60,578 bases of DNA from Escherichia albertii NBRC 107761 = DSM 17582. Lineage in GTDB: Bacteria; Pseudomonadota; Gammaproteobacteria; Enterobacterales; Enterobacteriaceae. Of this stretch, positions 17,304-29,457 are shown piece by piece; the first letter of the stretch is position 1; every line of letters starts with the position of its first letter. The stretch is from contig NZ_BBMY01000013.1 of the NCBI RefSeq assembly GCF_000759775.1, forward strand, positions 1-60,578, given 5' to 3'. The notes under the pieces were generated by a model. That model made no database searches. It saw nothing but the letters and a program-made list of their open reading frames with translations, and had not been told where the DNA came from. The translations under genes and the position numbers were made by a program.

Positions 17304-17321
17304 TTTGTTATGGGTAACGTC
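17304..17321 (-). promoter_or_regulatory. Probable proximal GntR operator of gntT
   Basis: TTTGTTATGGGTAACGTC is a degenerate copy of the better GntR box at 17445-17462 and lies about 20 bp before the gntT start. K-12 gntT is described with one operator overlapping the promoter and one downstream of it, and this spacing fits that pattern. Confidence 0.55.
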
Positions 17322-17444
17322 AGGTTTCTGACGACAAATCCTGGTTGTCCCAACTGAGAACAGAGATATCACGGCACCACGGCTGATGACTCCTAAAACG
17401 AATTAGTGCCGTCAGATGTTATGAGTGTGTTTGGTGCCCGCGCG

Positions 17445-17462
17445 AATGATACGGGTAACATT
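17445..17462 (-). promoter_or_regulatory. GntR operator of gntT
   Basis: Read on the minus strand, AATGTTACCCGTATCATT matches the known gluconate operator ATGTTACCSGTATCAT. It lies 160 bp upstream of the gntT start. GntR itself is encoded elsewhere in the genome. Confidence 0.8.
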
Positions 17463-17502
17463 ACGTGCTTGAGAATCACCAGAGTGGGGTAAATTTAAAT
17501 TA

Positions 17503-17518
17503 TGAGACGCAGGTCAAA
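17503..17518 (-). promoter_or_regulatory. Candidate CRP site upstream of gntT
   Basis: TGAGA-N6-TCAAA resembles the CRP consensus and sits about 50 bp upstream of the distal GntR box, a sensible place for a class I activator site. The remainder of the 350-bp gntT-nfuA gap contains a REP unit and no gene. Confidence 0.5.
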
Positions 17519-17581
17519 TTATCGTGGGGAAATGAAGGAATTGGATTGTTGGAGTAAAACAATGATACAGGTTTCATTCAG

Positions 17582-17613
17582 GCCCGACAGGACGTTTTAG
17601 CGTCGTATCGGGC
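17582..17613. repeat. REP-like palindrome upstream of gntT
   Basis: GCCCGACAGGACG and CGTCGTATCGGGC form an imperfect inverted repeat over 32 bp, 22 bp past the nfuA stop. It is a REP-type element at the 3' end of the nfuA transcript. Confidence 0.75.
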
Positions 17614-17635
17614 AAGCGACAAAAGAGGAGAAAAT

Positions 17636-18211
17636 TTAGTAGTAAGAGTGCTCGCCGCGCTGGTGCTCGGTGAGATCGCGTACACCTTTCAGCTCAGGGA
17701 ATTCGTTCAGCAATTGCTTTTCGATGCCTTCTTTCAGGGTGACGTCTACCATTGAACAACCGTTACAGCCGCCGCCAAATTGTAGAATGGCATAACCGTC
17801 TTCGGTGATTTCCATCAGCGAAACGCGACCGCCGTGGCCTGCAAGCTGCGGGTTAATCTGCGATTGCAGCATATACTCCACGCGCTCCATTAGCGGTGCG
17901 TCGTCTGCTACTTTACGCATTTTGGCATTTGGGGCTTTCAGTGTTAATTGAGAACCTAACTGGTCGGTAACGAAGTCGATCTCTGCATCTTCCAAGTATG
18001 GTGCGCTTAACTCATCAACATACGCGGTCAGCAGGTCAAATTTCAGGGCGGTGTCGGTCGCTTCTACGGCGTCCGGCGGACAATAAGAAACACCGCATTC
18101 AGCGTTAGGCGTGCCGGGATTGATCACAAATACGCGGATTTGTGTCCCTTCTTCCTGGTTTGCCAGCAGTTTGGCAAAGTGCGCTTGTGCAGCATCGGAA
18201 ATACGGATCAT
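17636..18211 (-). CDS. nfuA: Fe-S cluster carrier NfuA
   Basis: A 191-residue carrier that delivers 4Fe-4S clusters to target enzymes such as aconitase and LipA under oxidative stress or iron limitation. The N-terminal half is a degenerate A-type carrier domain (residues 1-95, without the A-type cysteine set). The C-terminal Nfu domain has the cluster ligands in [10 protein letters not shown] (Cys149 and Cys152). Older names are yhgI and gntY. It follows gntX on the same strand after 58 bp and may share its transcript. Confidence 0.97.
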
Positions 18212-18269
18212 AGTAATGGCCTAATAGTTGACTATTTTAGTTGGTTATAATACGCCCATCATCGAGGCT

Positions 18270-18953
18270 CTACAAGGTTCGACAAAGGCACCAGACCTGG
18301 ACAGTTGCCGCACCATTGCGTAAAAGCAACTGCGCAATCTCTGCGACGGTACTTCCGGTGGTGACGACATCATCCACAATCACCATATGGAGACCTTGCA
18401 CGGGCAATTCAAGGCGAAAGGCATTTTTCAGGTTGCGCTTGCGCAGGCGGGCGTTGAGAAAATGCTGAGTTGCTGTGGCTCTTGTACGCGTGACGGCTTC
18501 GCTATCCCATTGACAGTGCAGCCAGTGCGATAACGGTTGGCAAAGCAAATCGCTCTGATTAAACCCCCGGCGCCAGTGCCGATGTCGCCACAACGGTACG
18601 CTGATGAGGCGATCCGGTAGTTGCAGCCCGCTGGTCCGGCGGGCGTGTAAGACCGCCAGTAGTAACAGACGCGAAAGCGCGCTGGCGATTTCACTGCGCT
18701 GTGAAAATTTAAGCTGATGGATGAGTGGGCTTAAGGGCGGCGTATAGCTGGATACGGTGATCAGACGCTGCCACGGCGGCGGTTTTTTCAGGCAGCGGCC
18801 ACAGGGGAGAGCGATGTGTGCCGTTGGTAACCCGCACTGCGGGCACAGCATTTCATGTTTATGTGCGGCATGTGAGCAGACCGAACAAATTCCCCAATGG
18901 CCTAGCGCCAGCGGCATTCGGCATAGCCAGCATAATCTAGGTACTGTTAGCAT
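18270..18953 (-). CDS. gntX: GntX, phosphoribosyltransferase-like (ComF family) protein
   Basis: A 227-residue ComF-family protein. Four CxxC-type cysteine pairs near the N-terminus (CWLC, CSVC, CPQC, CGRC) form a likely zinc-binding region. The C-terminal half has the PRPP-binding motif VIVDDVVTTGST of type I phosphoribosyltransferases. The start at 18953 gives MLTVPRLCWLCRMP; the frame is open 21 codons upstream, which would reach into the divergent bioH. ComF homologues take part in DNA uptake in competent bacteria, and the gluconate link in its name is historical. It differs from the K-12 protein at many more residues than its neighbours do. Confidence 0.93.
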   Translation of the reverse strand: MLTVPRLCWLCRMPLALGHWGICSVCSHAAHKHEMLCPQCGLPTAHIALPCGRCLKKPPPWQRLITVSSYTPPLSPLIHQLKFSQRSEIASALSRLLLLAVLHARRTSGLQLPDRLISVPLWRHRHWRRGFNQSDLLCQPLSHWLHCQWDSEAVTRTRATATQHFLNARLRKRNLKNAFRLELPVQGLHMVIVDDVVTTGSTVAEIAQLLLRNGAATVQVWCLCRTL

Positions 18954-18968
18954 ATGTTCATCCTTGTT

Positions 18969-19761
<793 letters not shown>

Positions 19762-19789
19762 GCAGTATTTGAAATAGCGAGGCAAAAAT

Positions 19790-20026
19790 CTACTGACTCG
19801 TCGCAACCAACTCGTCTTCTGACCGCCCGGTAAAGTGTATGATGCCCGCAAGAGGGACTCTGGATTGCAGCATTCTTTTGGCGATATCCAGGGTTTCCAT
19901 GCGTCGGTCCAATAAATAACTAATCAGGTAACCAATAAGGTATTTCACCGACCACAACACGTCGGAATAGCTTTCACGCAGATCGTCATCGATAAAACTG
20001 CTCGACTCCAGCTTGAGGGTTTTCAT
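19790..20026 (-). pseudogene. Internally deleted Rpn-family (rpnA/yhgA) remnant
   Basis: The 78 codons join two pieces of a recombination-promoting nuclease (Rpn, PD-(D/E)XK transposase-like) protein of roughly 290-300 residues. The first 26 residues, ending [19 protein letters not shown], are the conserved N-terminal block. The last 40 ([20 protein letters not shown] onward) look like the family C-terminal tail. The catalytic core between them is gone. K-12 carries full-length rpnA (yhgA) at this place between feoC and bioH. The frame continues upstream as RRLAG, more family-like sequence, so the ATG is not a native start. Confidence 0.8.
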
Positions 20027-20096
20027 CCCTGCGAGACGCCTTCAGAGGAACTTATGCTCTGCTGCAAGAGTTGCATTTTTATGGAAAGCGACACGC

Positions 20097-20131
20097 AAAA
20101 AAGCCCGGTAGCAAACGCATACCGGGCTTTT
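20097..20131 (-). terminator. Rho-independent terminator of feoABC
   Basis: On the minus strand, GCCCGGTA and TACCGGGC pair around a 9-base loop and are followed by six T. It lies 23 bp past the feoC stop, in the right place to end the feo operon. The A-run on the other side would also serve a plus-strand transcript from bioH. Confidence 0.9.
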
Positions 20132-20153
20132 CAAAACAGGCGATGGAACAAGG

Positions 20154-20390
20154 TTAACGCAATGCCCACCACTCGCGCAGACAGGCTTTGCCTTCCGGGC
20201 AGCTTTTGCAACTGCCGGAGAGACAGCCATCAGGTTCTTCCTGAATTCGCACGGCTTTGCCCATACTTTCCAGTTGTTGCAGCATGGCGTTAATCATCGG
20301 CTGCGGGGTGTTCAGCGTCTGGCTAATCTGGGCCGCGTCCATACGGCCCCGTAACGCCAGCAAATCACGCACCTGAATGAGCGAAGCCAT
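20154..20390 (-). CDS. feoC: Ferrous iron transport protein FeoC
   Basis: A 78-residue cytoplasmic winged-helix protein. The C-terminal wing has the cysteine set of FeoC ([15 protein letters not shown], about residues 56-70), known to hold an oxygen-sensitive Fe-S cluster in relatives. In related enterobacteria it protects FeoB from FtsH proteolysis under low oxygen. It is the third gene of feoABC, 10 bp after feoB, and is followed by a strong terminator. Confidence 0.95.
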   Translation of the reverse strand: MASLIQVRDLLALRGRMDAAQISQTLNTPQPMINAMLQQLESMGKAVRIQEEPDGCLSGSCKSCPEGKACLREWWALR

Positions 20391-20400
20391 TGCTGTGTCC

Positions 20401-22722
20401 TTAGTGGCAATCGCCAGTGGTGCTGGCAGCGCAGCAACTGCTTACTGATTTGCGCGTTGCCAGCAGTTCGATATCTACCCGGCTACGCGCGCGGCGCAGC
20501 AGGCCGATGACCGCGATGTTAAACAGAACAACCGCCAGAATGCACACCAGACTGTAGGTTGGGTGCTGGCTGTAGCTGGCGACCTGATAGAACAGGGTGG
20601 CGAGTGAGTAAGCGATATTCAGCCCCCACAGAATGGAGAAGCCCATCCAGCCACGGCTGGATTCACGAGCGATAGCCCCCATCACCGAGATGCACGGAAC
20701 ATACAGCAGGACAAAAATCAGATAACTGTATGCTGCTGCCGCGCTGCCGAATTTCTCATCCATCACGCCCATTGCCCCGGTGCCCATTTCGCCGTCGCCT
20801 TTGCTGGCTTCAATCGGGTTCGCCAGTACGCTAAGGCTGAAGGTATCTTTCAGGCTTTGCCAGGTTTCATCTACTGCGCCTGACAGCTCTTCTCCGAGGT
20901 TAAATTCTGCTGGATTGAATTCTTCATCCTGAATATTTTCCGCGGTGTAGAGGGTATTGAGCGTACCAACCACGACTTCTTTCGCCATGGCGCCCGTAAA
21001 CAGGCCAACCGTTGCCTGCCAGTTATCTTCATGTACGCCAATTGGCTTGAAGACCGGGGTAATCACACGGCTGACAGAGGCCAGCGCCGAGTCGTTAATG
21101 TTGTCGACGATTTTCCCGCTCAGTGAGAAGCTGTTGAAGGCGCTAAGGAAAACGCTGACGACGATGATCACTTTACCTGCACGCAGAACAAAGCCTTTCA
21201 GGCGCTGCCAGGTCTGGATAATCAGACTTTTAACGTGCGGTACGTGGTAGACAGGCAGTTCCATCACAAACGGCGTCGCTTCGCCGCGCATGATGGTGTA
21301 TTTGAGCATCAGCCCCGTCAGCACTGCCATCACAATACCGATAACGTACAGTGAGAATACCGCCAGTGCGCCATTCTGCCCGAAGAAGGCGGCTGCAAAT
21401 ACCGCGAAGATGGCCAGACGCGCGCCGCAGGACATAAACGGCGCCATCATGATGGTCATCAGGCGTTCACGCGGGGCATCAAGAGTTCGTGCCCCCATCA
21501 CCGACGGTACGTTACAGCCAAAACCGACGATCAACGGTACAAAGGATTTTCCCGGCAAGCCCAGCGCCTGCATCAGACGGTCCATTACAAATGCCGCACG
21601 CGCCATATACCCGGAGTCCTCAAGGAAAGAGAGGAACAGGTACATCATGCCAATCTGCGGCACCAACGGCAGCACGGTGTTAATACCGCCACCAAGCCCC
21701 TGGGCGAGGAAGATAGTCAGCCAGTCCGGGAAGTGGAGTGTGTAGCCAATCCACTGAATACCATGTACAAACAGCGCCACAGAACCGACATCAAACAGTG
21801 GCTGTAATGCGCCGCCGATGTTGATGGCAAGCAGGAACATCAGGTACATGACGAACAGGAAAATCGGCAGACCGAGGAAACGGTTAAGCACGATTTTATC
21901 CACCGCGGTAGTAAAACGGCTGGGTTCTGCCGTCAGAGTGTTGCTTACCATATCACAGATAGCTGCAATGCACTGGTAGCGAGCATCAGCAATGTGCAAT
22001 GCCGGATCGTCCGTTTCATTACGCAGACGGGCGAGGGCGGCATCCAGATGTTGCGACGCTTCACCGGCATAGGCACGGCTGTAAATATCGCCTTCCAGCA
22101 TTTGTAGGCCCAGCCAGTGACGGTGTTTAAGCGGGATGTCAGACGGCATCACTTTTGCCAGCGCGTCGGCTTCATTGATGAGCGGCTGAGCATAATGCAC
22201 CAGCTCCACATCCTCGTTGGCTTTATAGCGATCGACCGCCAGTTTCAGTGCTTCAATTCCTCGACCACGAGTGGAGACCAGTGGGATCACCGGGCAACCA
22301 AGACGTGCTGCCAGCGCATCAATGTCAATGCGAATATTTTGCTTTTCGGCAATATCGAGCATGTTTAGCGCCACAATGCACGGAATGCCGAGTTCCAGCA
22401 GTTGCAGCGTCAGGTAAAGGTTACGCTCGAGGTTTGAAGCGTCTACCACGTTAATCAGCAGATCGGCGTCGCCGCTCAAAATGTAGTGACAGGCGATTTG
22501 CTCATCCAGTGAGGTCTGCGATGAGATAGTGGTTAGAGAGTAGGTGCCTGGTAGGTCCACCAGTGTGACCTGATGATCGGTGGTGGAGAACAGCCCCTCT
22601 TTACGTTCGACGGTCACGCCAGCCCAGTTTCCCACGCGCTGACGTGCGCCAGTGAGCTGGTTAAATAAGGTGGTCTTGCCAGAGTTTGGATTACCAATTA
22701 AGCCAATGGTTAATTTTTTCAT
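20401..22722 (-). CDS. feoB: Ferrous iron permease FeoB
   Basis: A 773-residue inner-membrane Fe(II) transporter. The N-terminal GTPase domain shows G1 GNPNSGKTT (residues 10-18), G3 VDLPGTYS and G4 ALNMLD, followed by a helical GDI-like domain to about residue 270 and then the membrane core with two inverted Gate-type repeats (for example [15 protein letters not shown]). The tail is cysteine-rich ([13 protein letters not shown]). The ATG at 22722 is chosen over one four codons upstream because it gives [11 protein letters not shown], the known start. It works with FeoA and FeoC, mainly under anaerobic iron limitation. Confidence 0.98.
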   Translation of the reverse strand: MKKLTIGLIGNPNSGKTTLFNQLTGARQRVGNWAGVTVERKEGLFSTTDHQVTLVDLPGTYSLTTISSQTSLDEQIACHYILSGDADLLINVVDASNLERNLYLTLQLLELGIPCIVALNMLDIAEKQNIRIDIDALAARLGCPVIPLVSTRGRGIEALKLAVDRYKANEDVELVHYAQPLINEADALAKVMPSDIPLKHRHWLGLQMLEGDIYSRAYAGEASQHLDAALARLRNETDDPALHIADARYQCIAAICDMVSNTLTAEPSRFTTAVDKIVLNRFLGLPIFLFVMYLMFLLAINIGGALQPLFDVGSVALFVHGIQWIGYTLHFPDWLTIFLAQGLGGGINTVLPLVPQIGMMYLFLSFLEDSGYMARAAFVMDRLMQALGLPGKSFVPLIVGFGCNVPSVMGARTLDAPRERLMTIMMAPFMSCGARLAIFAVFAAAFFGQNGALAVFSLYVIGIVMAVLTGLMLKYTIMRGEATPFVMELPVYHVPHVKSLIIQTWQRLKGFVLRAGKVIIVVSVFLSAFNSFSLSGKIVDNINDSALASVSRVITPVFKPIGVHEDNWQATVGLFTGAMAKEVVVGTLNTLYTAENIQDEEFNPAEFNLGEELSGAVDETWQSLKDTFSLSVLANPIEASKGDGEMGTGAMGVMDEKFGSAAAAYSYLIFVLLYVPCISVMGAIARESSRGWMGFSILWGLNIAYSLATLFYQVASYSQHPTYSLVCILAVVLFNIAVIGLLRRARSRVDIELLATRKSVSSCCAASTTGDCH

Positions 22723-22738
22723 TGTTGTTATCACCGTA

Positions 22739-22966
22739 TTAACAGGAAACAGCTTCCACTTCTAATAAGGCCAGATCTTTTTTCCGTAATACCAGGCTCA
22801 CACGACGAGTTTCGATATGAATGGGGTCGCCGAGTGGTGCGACACGCACCACATTAAAAGAAGAGCCGGGTAACATGCCAAGAGAAAGCAGCTTCTGACG
22901 ATATGCCGGGCTGATTTCACGGGAAAAGCCAGTGATTTTCCACGCAGTATCTGGAGTGTATTGCAT
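22739..22966 (-). CDS. feoA: Ferrous iron transport protein FeoA
   Basis: A 75-residue cytoplasmic SH3-like protein, first gene of feoABC. It has the FeoA core [25 protein letters not shown] strand order with no catalytic residues. It is needed with FeoB for Fe(II) uptake, probably by contacting the FeoB membrane or GTPase part. The gap to feoB is 16 bp. The 500-bp region upstream holds Fur and FNR sites, giving the expected control by iron and oxygen. Confidence 0.96.
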   Translation of the reverse strand: MQYTPDTAWKITGFSREISPAYRQKLLSLGMLPGSSFNVVRVAPLGDPIHIETRRVSLVLRKKDLALLEVEAVSC

Positions 22967-23081
22967 AGGTGCCTACTTGTTTCTCATTAACTGGATAACT
23001 ACCTCATGGGGCGTTTGACAGCGACATGAGACCAGATGATTTGCCAACGAAGGGGAGAGATTAAATAATCAACAGCACAAT

Positions 23082-23100
23082 GATAATGAGAATGGTTTCT
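23082..23100 (-). promoter_or_regulatory. Fur box upstream of feoA
   Basis: GATAATGAGAATGGTTTCT matches about 13 of 19 positions of the Fur consensus GATAATGATAATCATTATC. It lies 116 bp before the feoA start, fitting iron repression of the operon. Confidence 0.7.
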
Positions 23101-23157
23101 ATCAGCAATACTTAAAATGTGTGCGAATGTTGGTTTAGATAATAATCTGACTCAATG

Positions 23158-23171
23158 TTGATGTGGCTCAA
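23158..23171 (-). promoter_or_regulatory. FNR site upstream of feoA
   Basis: TTGAT-GTGG-CTCAA matches nine of ten bases of the FNR consensus TTGAT-N4-ATCAA. It lies about 60 bp upstream of the Fur box relative to the minus-strand transcript, fitting anaerobic activation of feoABC. The remaining gap up to yhgF holds a BIME and no gene. Confidence 0.75.
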
Positions 23172-23345
23172 GGTTATATCTGGGTAGAGATATAATTCGG
23201 ATAGCGAATTATTATGGCTGTTCAATGTTTTGTTAATGTTTTAATTGTTAATGTTGTGATAAATATTGACGAAATGTTGTGTGAGTTTGGCTGTGGAATA
23301 AAAATGCCGGAGATATCAGATTGCTGACAAAGTGCGTTTTGTCCT

Positions 23346-23443
23346 GCCAGATGCGGCATGAACGCCTTATCGAGCCTACGATTTCGCACAAATTTAAATA
23401 ACAATGATTGAACCGTAGGCCCGATAAGCTTGCGCATCGGGCA
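23346..23443. repeat. BIME between feoA upstream region and yhgF
   Basis: Two REP units face each other: 23346-23380 (GCCAGATGCGGCATGAACGC with CTTATCGAGCCTAC) and 23415-23442 (GTAGGCCCGATAAGC with TTGCGCATCGGGC). They lie just past the yhgF stop and are about 35 bp apart, the standard BIME spacing. Confidence 0.85.
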
Positions 23444-23468
23444 AATTTACGTTTGCCCATCAGAGCGA

Positions 23469-25790
23469 TTAACGTTTTTTCCCCATTGCCGCTGCCAGCG
23501 CATCCATCATTGCGCTATTACCGGCAGGTTGTGCATCACGACCGCGCGGTTTGGTTGCCGGGCGGTTGTTTTGCGGGCGATCGTTACCACCGCCGCGACG
23601 GGCGTTGGTTTCACCTGGTTGCTCGTCCAGACGCATGGTCAGCGCGATACGTTTACGCTGAAGATCTACCTCCAGTACTTTCACCTTCACAATATCGCCC
23701 GCTTTCACCACGGTGTGCGGATCTTCCACAAACTTATTCGACAAGGAAGAGATGTGAACCAGGCCGTCCTGATGCACGCCGATATCGACAAATGCGCCAA
23801 AGTTAGTGACGTTGGTGACTGCGCCTTCCAGAATCATGCCCGGTTGTAAGTCGTTCATCGTCTCGACGCCATCAGCAAACTGGGCTGTTTTAAATTCTGG
23901 ACGCGGATCGCGACCTGGCTTTTCCAGTTCTTTGATGATGTCAGTCACCGTCGGTACACCGAACTTCTCATCGGTGAAATCCGAGGCTTTCAGGTTACGC
24001 AGTTCGCTGCTGTTGCCCATCAGATCTTTCAGCGCCTGTTGCGTTGCCGCCAGAATGCGTTCCACCACCGGATAGGCTTCCGGGTGAACGGTGGAGGCGT
24101 CCAGTGGGTTATCGCCGTGGTTAATACGCAGGAAGCCCGCACACTGTTCGAAGGCTTTTGGCCCCAGACGGCTCACTTTTAACAGTTGTTGACGGTTTTT
24201 GAATAGCCCGTTCTCATCGCGCCAGGCCACGATGTTTTGCGCCATCATACGCGTCAGGCCAGCCACGCGAGTTAACAGCGGAACGGATGCCGTGTTGAGA
24301 TCGACGCCAACGGCGTTTACACAATCTTCCACTACCGCATCCAGCTTGCGGGCCAGTTGCGTCTGGCTGACGTCATGCTGGTACTGACCCACGCCGATAG
24401 ATTTCGGATCGATTTTTACCAGCTCTGCCAGTGGATCCTGCAAACGGCGGGCGATAGATACTGCGCCACGCAGAGAAACATCGAGATCCGGGAATTCCTG
24501 CGCCGCCAGTTCGGAAGCGGAGTAAACTGATGCGCCTGCTTCGCTGACGATCACTTTCTGCGCAGTGACTTTCGGGAACTGTTTCTGTACGTCGAGATAG
24601 AAACGTTCTGTCTCGCGGGAAGCCGTACCGTTGCCGATCGCCACCAGTTCGACATTATGCTTTTCACACAGTGCGGCAACGGTCATCGCCGCTTTTGCGG
24701 CCTGCCCGGTGTGTGGATAAATGGTATCGGTCGCCACCAGTTTGCCGGTCGCCTCGACTACCGCCACTTTGACGCCGGTACGCAGACCCGGATCGAGGCC
24801 CATTGTCGCACGCAGCCCGGCAGGAGCGGCCATCAGCAGATCGTGCAGGTTACGGGCAAAAACGTTAATCGCTTCATCTTCCGCACGTTCGCGCACGGTG
24901 CCCATCAACTCGGTTTCCAGATGCATCAGCACCTTGATGCGCCAGGTCCAGCTCACCACGCCTTTGCGCCAGCTATCTGCCGGAGCATTGTTCAGGCGCA
25001 GGCCGAGGTGATCGATGATGATTTGTTCGCAATAGCTCTCTTTCGGCGGCTCGTCGAACTGCGGATCGGCATTTAGCGAAAGCTGGAGTACGCCTTCGTT
25101 ACGACCACGGAACATCGCCAGCGCGCGGTGAGAAGGCACCGTTGACAGCGGTTCGTGATGATCGAAATAATCGCGGAATTTCGCGCCTTCCTCTTCTTTA
25201 CCACTCACTACAGTCGAGACGAGATGCGCGTTTTTCCATAGATAATCACGCACTTTCGCCAGCAGAGCGGCATCCTCCGCGAAGCGCTCCATCAGAATAT
25301 AGCGTGCGCCGTCCAGCGCGGCTTTGGTATCTGCCACGCCTTTATCGGCATCAATAAATTGTGCGGCGGCGACTTCCGGCGTATGTGATGGATCGTTCCA
25401 CAACAGGTCAGCCAGTGGTTCAAGACCTGCTTCAATGGCGATTTGTCCACGGGTACGGCGTTTGGGTTTGTAGGGCAGATAGAGGTCTTCGAGTTCGGTT
25501 TTGCTCAAGGTGGCGTTGATGGCATTCGCCAGTTCGTCGGTGAGTTTACCTTGTTCGGAAATGGATTTGAGGATCGCCTGACGTCTCTCTTCCAGTTCGC
25601 GCAGGTAGCTCAGACGTGTTTCCAGATTACGCAATTGCGTGTCATCCAGACCGCCAGTGATTTCCTTACGATAACGTGCGATAAACGGCACGGTATTTCC
25701 TTCGTCAAGCAGGCGAACGGCAGCGTCAACTTGTTCCGGGCGAGCCTGAATTTCACCCGCAATAATGCGGCAGAACGAATCATTCATCAT
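23469..25790 (-). CDS. yhgF: Tex-family RNA-binding protein YhgF
   Basis: A 773-residue Tex homologue. The order is an N-terminal helical region, a YqgF/RNase H-like fold (about residues 325-455, [16 protein letters not shown]), helix-hairpin-helix units (for example near [19 protein letters not shown]), and a C-terminal S1 RNA-binding domain (about residues 648-720, [19 protein letters not shown]). A basic glycine-rich tail follows. Family members bind nucleic acid and affect transcription and translation quality, but the exact E. coli role is not settled. The length is the same as in K-12 and transcription is separate from feo. Confidence 0.95.
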   Translation of the reverse strand: MMNDSFCRIIAGEIQARPEQVDAAVRLLDEGNTVPFIARYRKEITGGLDDTQLRNLETRLSYLRELEERRQAILKSISEQGKLTDELANAINATLSKTELEDLYLPYKPKRRTRGQIAIEAGLEPLADLLWNDPSHTPEVAAAQFIDADKGVADTKAALDGARYILMERFAEDAALLAKVRDYLWKNAHLVSTVVSGKEEEGAKFRDYFDHHEPLSTVPSHRALAMFRGRNEGVLQLSLNADPQFDEPPKESYCEQIIIDHLGLRLNNAPADSWRKGVVSWTWRIKVLMHLETELMGTVRERAEDEAINVFARNLHDLLMAAPAGLRATMGLDPGLRTGVKVAVVEATGKLVATDTIYPHTGQAAKAAMTVAALCEKHNVELVAIGNGTASRETERFYLDVQKQFPKVTAQKVIVSEAGASVYSASELAAQEFPDLDVSLRGAVSIARRLQDPLAELVKIDPKSIGVGQYQHDVSQTQLARKLDAVVEDCVNAVGVDLNTASVPLLTRVAGLTRMMAQNIVAWRDENGLFKNRQQLLKVSRLGPKAFEQCAGFLRINHGDNPLDASTVHPEAYPVVERILAATQQALKDLMGNSSELRNLKASDFTDEKFGVPTVTDIIKELEKPGRDPRPEFKTAQFADGVETMNDLQPGMILEGAVTNVTNFGAFVDIGVHQDGLVHISSLSNKFVEDPHTVVKAGDIVKVKVLEVDLQRKRIALTMRLDEQPGETNARRGGGNDRPQNNRPATKPRGRDAQPAGNSAMMDALAAAMGKKR

Positions 25791-25841
25791 GGTTTGAGTT
25801 CATCTATTCGGATCAAAAATCAGGGGATAGTTATACGGATT

Positions 25842-25861
25842 GGCTGGCAAAAATGCCAGCC
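25842..25861 (-). terminator. Hairpin between greB and yhgF
   Basis: GGCTGGCA and TGCCAGCC pair perfectly around a four-base A loop, 25 bp beyond the greB stop and 50 bp before the yhgF start. There is no clear U-run on the minus strand, so it may be an attenuating or processing hairpin rather than a strong terminator. Confidence 0.45.
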
Positions 25862-25886
25862 AAAGGCAGGAGGTTAAGATTCTTCT

Positions 25887-26363
25887 TTACGGTTTCACGT
25901 ATTCGATGGCATTAACGTACCAACTCGCCTCTCCGGCTGGGGTATTCACTATTGCCAGATCGCCCACCTCTTTTTTCAGCAACGCGCGGGCCATCGGGGA
26001 ATCAATAGAGATGTAGTCCTTACGACCAAAGATTTCATCGTAGCCGACAATACGGAAACGGTGAGTTACGCCATCGTCATTTTCAATCTCTACCCACGCG
26101 CCAAAAAAGACTTTGCCTTCCTGCTGTGGGGAGTAATCGACGATTTTGAGATTTTCCATGCATTTAGTGAGATAGCGCACACGGCGGTCGATTTCACGCA
26201 GGCGCTTTTTATTATACTGATAGTCAGCATTTTCGCTTCGGTCGCCCAGACTTGCGGCCCAGGTCACCTTCTTTGTGACCTCCGGGCGTTCTTCACGCCA
26301 GAGATAATTTAGCTCTTGTTTGAGTTTTTCATACCCTTCCCGGGTAACCAGGGGCGTTTTCAT
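25887..26363 (-). CDS. greB: Transcription elongation factor GreB
   Basis: A 158-residue factor that enters the RNA polymerase secondary channel and stimulates cleavage of backtracked RNA, handling longer extruded fragments than GreA. The N-terminal coiled coil carries the acidic tip LGDRSENADYQY (residues 39-50), which holds the catalytic Asp and Glu, and a C-terminal FKBP-like domain follows from about residue 80. The ATG at 26363 gives MKTPLVTREGYEKL; the frame is open 12 codons upstream but that start is not used in relatives. It is divergent from ompR across 227 bp. Confidence 0.97.
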   Translation of the reverse strand: MKTPLVTREGYEKLKQELNYLWREERPEVTKKVTWAASLGDRSENADYQYNKKRLREIDRRVRYLTKCMENLKIVDYSPQQEGKVFFGAWVEIENDDGVTHRFRIVGYDEIFGRKDYISIDSPMARALLKKEVGDLAIVNTPAGEASWYVNAIEYVKP

Positions 26364-26590
26364 CTCGTTGATTCCCTTTGTCTGTTTGATAATGCGCACA
26401 TTGGGTATAACGTGATCATATCAACAGAATCAATAATGTTTCGCCGAATAAATTGTATACTTAAGCTGCTGTTTAATATGCTTTGTAACAATTTAGGCTG
26501 AAATTCATACCAGATTTAGCTGGTGACGAACGTAAGCTTTTTTAAGAATACACGCTTACAAATTGTTGCGAACCTTTGGGAGTACAAACA

Positions 26591-28659
<2,069 letters not shown>

Positions 28660-28661
28660 AT

Positions 28662-28691
28662 AAAACGGGAGGCGCAGGTGCCTCCCGTTTT
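28662..28691 (+). terminator. Rho-independent terminator of ompR-envZ
   Basis: AAAACGGGAGGC and GCCTCCCGTTTT pair around a CAGGT-type loop directly after the envZ stop and run into TTTTATTTT. The hairpin is flanked by A and T runs and works on both strands. It is duplicated at 31742-31771. Confidence 0.93.
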
Positions 28692-28821
28692 ATTTTGTGC
28701 GTTCGTATCTACTGAATAAATACGGTTTCAGACATCTGCAGCATACAAAGTAAAGTGCACTGTAAGCTGATTGCAGGCTAGCGTATCTTGATTGGTAGAA
28801 ACAAACTAAAGGAATAGCTCG

Positions 28822-29457
28822 ATGCAACTCACCAATGAAGAACAAGCACAGATTGCACGTATAAAAGAAAAGATTCCACGCATTGCCGCACTGGATCCTG
28901 AATGTAAGTTATTCGGTTCTGAAGGTTGGAAATATCAATGGCCGAAACCTGCCCGCGAAGCGAAAATAGCTTCCTGGGAGAAAAAACACGGCGTCACTTT
29001 GCCACGGGAATATCGAATTTTTCTTCGCTATATCGCTAATGGGGGACCGGCACATGCTTACGGTCTTAAATCTTTAGACAGTACATATGTTTACGGTGAT
29101 ATAACAAAAGAAAGTCCTATTCCGCTGTACATGACCCAGCAGGATGTCGATAAGTTGAATGCTGACAATACGGAAGATGATGATGACGAATTTACTTTTT
29201 TTGACGGCGCATTGACTATTCTCACCCTGGGATGTACTTATGATATTTGCCTGGTGGTGACGGGGCAGTATCGTGGAAGGTTAATGTTGACTGATGGTGA
29301 TGAAGAATATCCCTTCGATTTTATTTACGACAAAAACTTTCTCGACTGGTATGAACGCTGGCTGGACGATTTTATTGCTGGCATGAGTATGAAAGGTTTC
29401 GATAGAAGTTTACCAGGAACGCAAATCCAACTGCGTGAGTGGTTTTTAACTGAGTAA
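28822..29457 (+). CDS. SMI1/KNR4 (SUKH) family protein, likely immunity type
   Basis: A 211-residue soluble protein with the SUKH signature in its first half: the conserved tryptophan and helix IASWEKKHGVTLPREYRIFLRY, then the turn ANGGPAHAYGLKSLD (about residues 52-85), then an acidic stretch DNTEDDDDEFTFFDGAL and a C-terminal DFIYDKNFLDWYERWLDDF motif. SUKH proteins are commonly immunity proteins that bind and block secreted polymorphic toxins. No toxin gene is present nearby, so the partner is unknown. It is the first gene of a cassette with AT-rich codon use inserted after the envZ terminator. Function is inferred from family only. Confidence 0.75.
   Translation: MQLTNEEQAQIARIKEKIPRIAALDPECKLFGSEGWKYQWPKPAREAKIASWEKKHGVTLPREYRIFLRYIANGGPAHAYGLKSLDSTYVYGDITKESPIPLYMTQQDVDKLNADNTEDDDDEFTFFDGALTILTLGCTYDICLVVTGQYRGRLMLTDGDEEYPFDFIYDKNFLDWYERWLDDFIAGMSMKGFDRSLPGTQIQLREWFLTE

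Noticed and set aside
28692..28821. Possible attachment site after the envZ terminator
   Set aside because: The cassette borders are fragments of envZ and pckA rather than a short core repeat, and there is no integrase gene.
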